A stretch of 64,000 nucleotides of DNA, from positions 248,001 to 312,000 of the forward strand of contig NZ_FORM01000003.1 of NCBI RefSeq assembly GCF_900114005.1. Reading direction: 5' to 3'. Positions 61,401 through 64,000 of this stretch are shown here, in pieces. The stretch is from Olleya namhaensis (GTDB lineage: Bacteria; Bacteroidota; Bacteroidia; Flavobacteriales; Flavobacteriaceae). Under the pieces are notes generated by a model. The model saw nothing but the letters and a program-made list of their open reading frames with translations. It was not told the origin of the DNA and made no database searches. Each line of letters begins with the position of its first letter. Position 1 is the stretch's first letter. The position numbers and the translations under genes are program-made.

Positions 61401-64000
61401 TATATATTTTATATTGTTTTTTCCAAGTTGCAGATACCTTAGGCTTAATTATAGCAGCTTTTTCATGTCTAGGGATAAAATTCCCTTGATTTTCAGCGTA
61501 ATCAGTAAAATTCCCACAATATTTACAAAACTCATTTAATAGTTTAGAAATAGACTCGTCCACGTCTTCTAATTTTTGAACACCTAGATTTTTCTTAAAA
61601 ACTCGATCAATACCTCCTGCTACACCACAAGGATAGTAACCTAATTGATTTAAGCCTATACCGCAATAGGAAGTTACCCAGCATCCTTTACTAAATTCTT
61701 GATTAGATAAGCTTTCGTTGTCTATTGGAGCATCATTAAAAGGAGAAAAATAAGGTACTACTCTTTCATCTTTAAATGAAGCATAATCAATAATTACATT
61801 TTTATGATTTGGTAATTGTTCTAATTTACTTTTCACTAAATCTCCAAATCCATTACTTGTAACTTGAAGAATTGTATCAGGTGAATATGGAATTATATAT
61901 TTATATAAAATTGTATTAACAATTTCTATAAAATCTATATGAATGGTTGGCTCTCCTCCTAGCAAATTTATAAGCTCCCATTTTTTATTTAAATGAATGG
62001 AATCATCAACAAATTCTTGAATTTGAAGCAAAGTCATTCCCTCTTTTACTGGAGCTTGTGTTGAGGATCTATTGCAGTTTATGCATTTTAAATTACACTC
62101 GTAAGTAATGTCAATTTCTATCTTTTTTAGATTTGGTAAAAACGTTTTTCTTCCAAAGAAGACATCTTTGGGTGACTTAGATTTCTTTAAAAGAATTTCA
62201 TCAATTATTTCATTTTTTCTTATTTTTACTTCAGGTGTATTTATCGTTGTCCTATCGTGTAAAATATTAAAATGATTAATCCACATTGGATTAGAAGACA
62301 TTTCAATTATTGGAACCATATAAGAATAGTCAATACAGTGTTCTGGAAAGACCATTTTTTGACTAAATCTTCTTGAAAGTAAAATATCACCTGTCTTTTG
62401 TTGCTGGTTTTTAATTTTTAAATCTTCAAAACCTAAAGAATCATAAAGGTACTTTTTAAAACTTCTTATATGTTGCCATACATTACCTCCATATAATCTT
62501 GGGTTAATAAAATTTGGCATGTAATTATAATGTGCATGCAATTTGTCAGTACGATACATTTTACCAATAACAACATCAGCATCAAAATAAGAGTACTTTT
62601 CAAAAACGCTTTTTAGAACGTTTTTTCCTATTAGAGCATCATCTGCATCAAGAATACAAATAACACTTTCTTGATTTTCTGTGAAATAGTGAATTCCTTT
62701 ATATGTATTTTGAGCAGCACCAACACTGAAACTATTTTCTATAAATGTAATTCTATCTTGATATGGTTTTATAAGTTCCTTTATAAAATGACTAATTCCA
62801 TTATTGGATGCGTCATCAATTAAAACTAATCCCCAATCTTGGTTTGTCTGACTTAACAATGAATACCAGTAACGTAAAAAACGTGAAAGCGAAATGTTTC
62901 TAAAACAAGAAATAATAACTAGGTCTTCATTTCTTTTTGGACTTGTCCAATCGTGATATGAACCTGCCAAATCAAATTCATTAATTTGTTTCTCAGGAAT
63001 TTGAAGCTGTTCTACTCTATCTATTGTAGTGAACCAAACATCTTTATCTGATTTTTTAAAATTTTGAGGATGGATAAAAAATGAGCGACTATCTCCTCCT
63101 CTAATGGAACAGGTTTCCGTTTCCTTTTGCCTTATTTCTAATGCTCTATACCAACTTAATTCAAAAGCGTTTGCAACCAGTTCATTTTTTAATGGCAATA
63201 CATGATCAAAACGACTTTTCTTCAATAAACAAAACCGCACCTCAGGTACAAACCCTCCATTTTCAAAGCCGAAATATGGAGTAAACGAATTCTCTTTTCC
63301 TTTATAAATATTGAAACCGACTGATAAAACATTTTCATTTGCATCCAACTCCGAAATCATATCGTTAAGAAACGAATGTTCTTTAGATAACCTACCGATC
63401 ATTGCATCACAGTCTACTTGTAAGACATATTCACTAATAGTGCTTTCAAAAGCAAAAATCTGAGCAGAGACAGGAACTTTTTTAACGGTATGTGTTGCAC
63501 TTGTTTCAATTCCAAACCATTTTTTATTAACCCTTACAACATCATTTTCATTTGGAAAAATATATTTATCAATGATTAAATCATCAACAAGTTTTTGAGA
63601 TGTTTCAATTAATTGTTGCCAAATATTTTTCCCATTATATTCTCTAAGAAAATCGGTTTGACGAATGTCTAACGCTAATATTTTTTCATTAAAATTATTT
63701 GGAAATGAAAGTTGCCGTATAATATGTTTTACAGATTCATATAAAACTTCAGAATCCTGAATACACGCTTTTATAACCAACGATACCTTTTGTTTTGGCT
63801 CGATAATTTGTTGTGTTTTAAGAATAATATTTTTAGGAGAAAAATAGTTTCTTTCATCTATACTAGGTGTATCAAAACCAACTTCATCAAGATAAATATT
63901 CTTATTTATGAGTTGCCAAAATAGTTGTTCTGCATTGAAACTATCCTGATAAGGTAAACTGTAATTACCTCCATTTCTAATTTCTGGACCTTCATTTACA
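61387..64000 (-). CDS. Multi-domain glycosyltransferase and radical-SAM protein, N-terminus beyond window
   Basis: The frame has no stop codon up to the window edge, so the gene continues beyond 64000; at least 870 residues are visible. In visible-fragment numbering: an N-terminal remnant of unknown fold (1-73), a GT-A-like domain with DCD at 196-198 (VLQVDCDAMIGR), a GT2 domain (about 354-560) with DADD at 451-454 (CILDADDALIG), and a radical-SAM domain (about 620-870) with C635-x3-C639-x2-C642 (ECNLKCINC), GGEPT, and a cysteine-rich end (GCWVTSYCG, EFCKYCGNF). A TTG at 63780 could be mistaken for the start. It overlaps queC by 14 bases. The fusion suggests sugar transfer coupled to radical chemistry; product unknown. 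Confidence 0.85.
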   Translation of the reverse strand, partial: VNEGPEIRNGGNYSLPYQDSFNAEQLFWQLINKNIYLDEVGFDTPSIDERNYFSPKNIILKTQQIIEPKQKVSLVIKACIQDSEVLYESVKHIIRQLSFPNNFNEKILALDIRQTDFLREYNGKNIWQQLIETSQKLVDDLIIDKYIFPNENDVVRVNKKWFGIETSATHTVKKVPVSAQIFAFESTISEYVLQVDCDAMIGRLSKEHSFLNDMISELDANENVLSVGFNIYKGKENSFTPYFGFENGGFVPEVRFCLLKKSRFDHVLPLKNELVANAFELSWYRALEIRQKETETCSIRGGDSRSFFIHPQNFKKSDKDVWFTTIDRVEQLQIPEKQINEFDLAGSYHDWTSPKRNEDLVIISCFRNISLSRFLRYWYSLLSQTNQDWGLVLIDDASNNGISHFIKELIKPYQDRITFIENSFSVGAAQNTYKGIHYFTENQESVICILDADDALIGKNVLKSVFEKYSYFDADVVIGKMYRTDKLHAHYNYMPNFINPRLYGGNVWQHIRSFKKYLYDSLGFEDLKIKNQQQKTGDILLSRRFSQKMVFPEHCIDYSYMVPIIEMSSNPMWINHFNILHDRTTINTPEVKIRKNEIIDEILLKKSKSPKDVFFGRKTFLPNLKKIEIDITYECNLKCINCNRSSTQAPVKEGMTLLQIQEFVDDSIHLNKKWELINLLGGEPTIHIDFIEIVNTILYKYIIPYSPDTILQVTSNGFGDLVKSKLEQLPNHKNVIIDYASFKDERVVPYFSPFNDAPIDNESLSNQEFSKGCWVTSYCGIGLNQLGYYPCGVAGGIDRVFKKNLGVQKLEDVDESISKLLNEFCKYCGNFTDYAENQGNFIPRHEKAAIIKPKVSATWKKQYKIYNGKK

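Overview
The window looks like chromosomal DNA of a marine Flavobacteriaceae species (Bacteroidota). It is AT-rich. Bacteroidota hallmarks include a SusC/SusD pair, type IX secretion sorting tails, a fused CcoN-CcoO oxidase subunit, and promoters of the TAnnTTTG type without clear Shine-Dalgarno sites. No rRNA, tRNA, IS element, integrase or CRISPR array was seen.

Layout. (1) 1-9974: tail-end of a universal stress gene, then a minus-strand cbb3 oxidase cluster (ccoS-NO-Q-P-G-H and a SafE-like membrane protein), the copper ATPase ccoI, and a divergent Crp/Fnr regulator. Matching TGA-N6-TCA boxes lie in both control regions. (2) 10052-25760: a laminarin (beta-1,3-glucan) utilisation locus: susC, susD, a PKD surface lipoprotein, two GH16 enzymes, a GH3 enzyme, a secreted protein, and a propeller-type regulator. 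(3) 25841-32389: a stress/nitrogen operon with two tiny cysteine-rich or basic proteins, glutamate dehydrogenase, a GreA-like factor, two helical proteins, a Usp protein and a 30-residue membrane peptide. A near-perfect sigma-54 promoter precedes it. Next to it lie an NtrC-type regulator and its histidine kinase. (4) 32589-35016: a probable PD-(D/E)XK-like protein and a secreted beta-helix-like protein. (5) 35153-47756: a 1421-residue histidine kinase with about nine PAS domains, a 2184-residue sigma-54 activator with a receiver, nine PAS and three GAF domains, and a small PAS/STAS-like operon. Two identical palindromes and a weak sigma-54-like promoter precede that small operon. (6) 48240-58552: a TPR-LytS kinase, a LytTR regulator and a 2260-residue leucine-rich-repeat adhesin with ten 84-bp repeats. 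(7) 58713-64000: an accessory-looking segment with a tripartite HipBST-like toxin module, a repeat-rich intergenic region, a QueC-like enzyme and a large glycosyltransferase/radical-SAM fusion that runs off the window end.

How it fits together. The recurring theme is regulation. A Crp/Fnr protein probably controls the micro-aerobic oxidase. At least two, possibly three, sigma-54 promoters lie beside two sigma-54 activators and precede usp, gdh and STAS/PAS genes. The laminarin locus has its own sensor. The least familiar part is the right end, where a QueC-type ATP-pyrophosphatase overlaps a multi-domain glycosyltransferase/radical-SAM protein.
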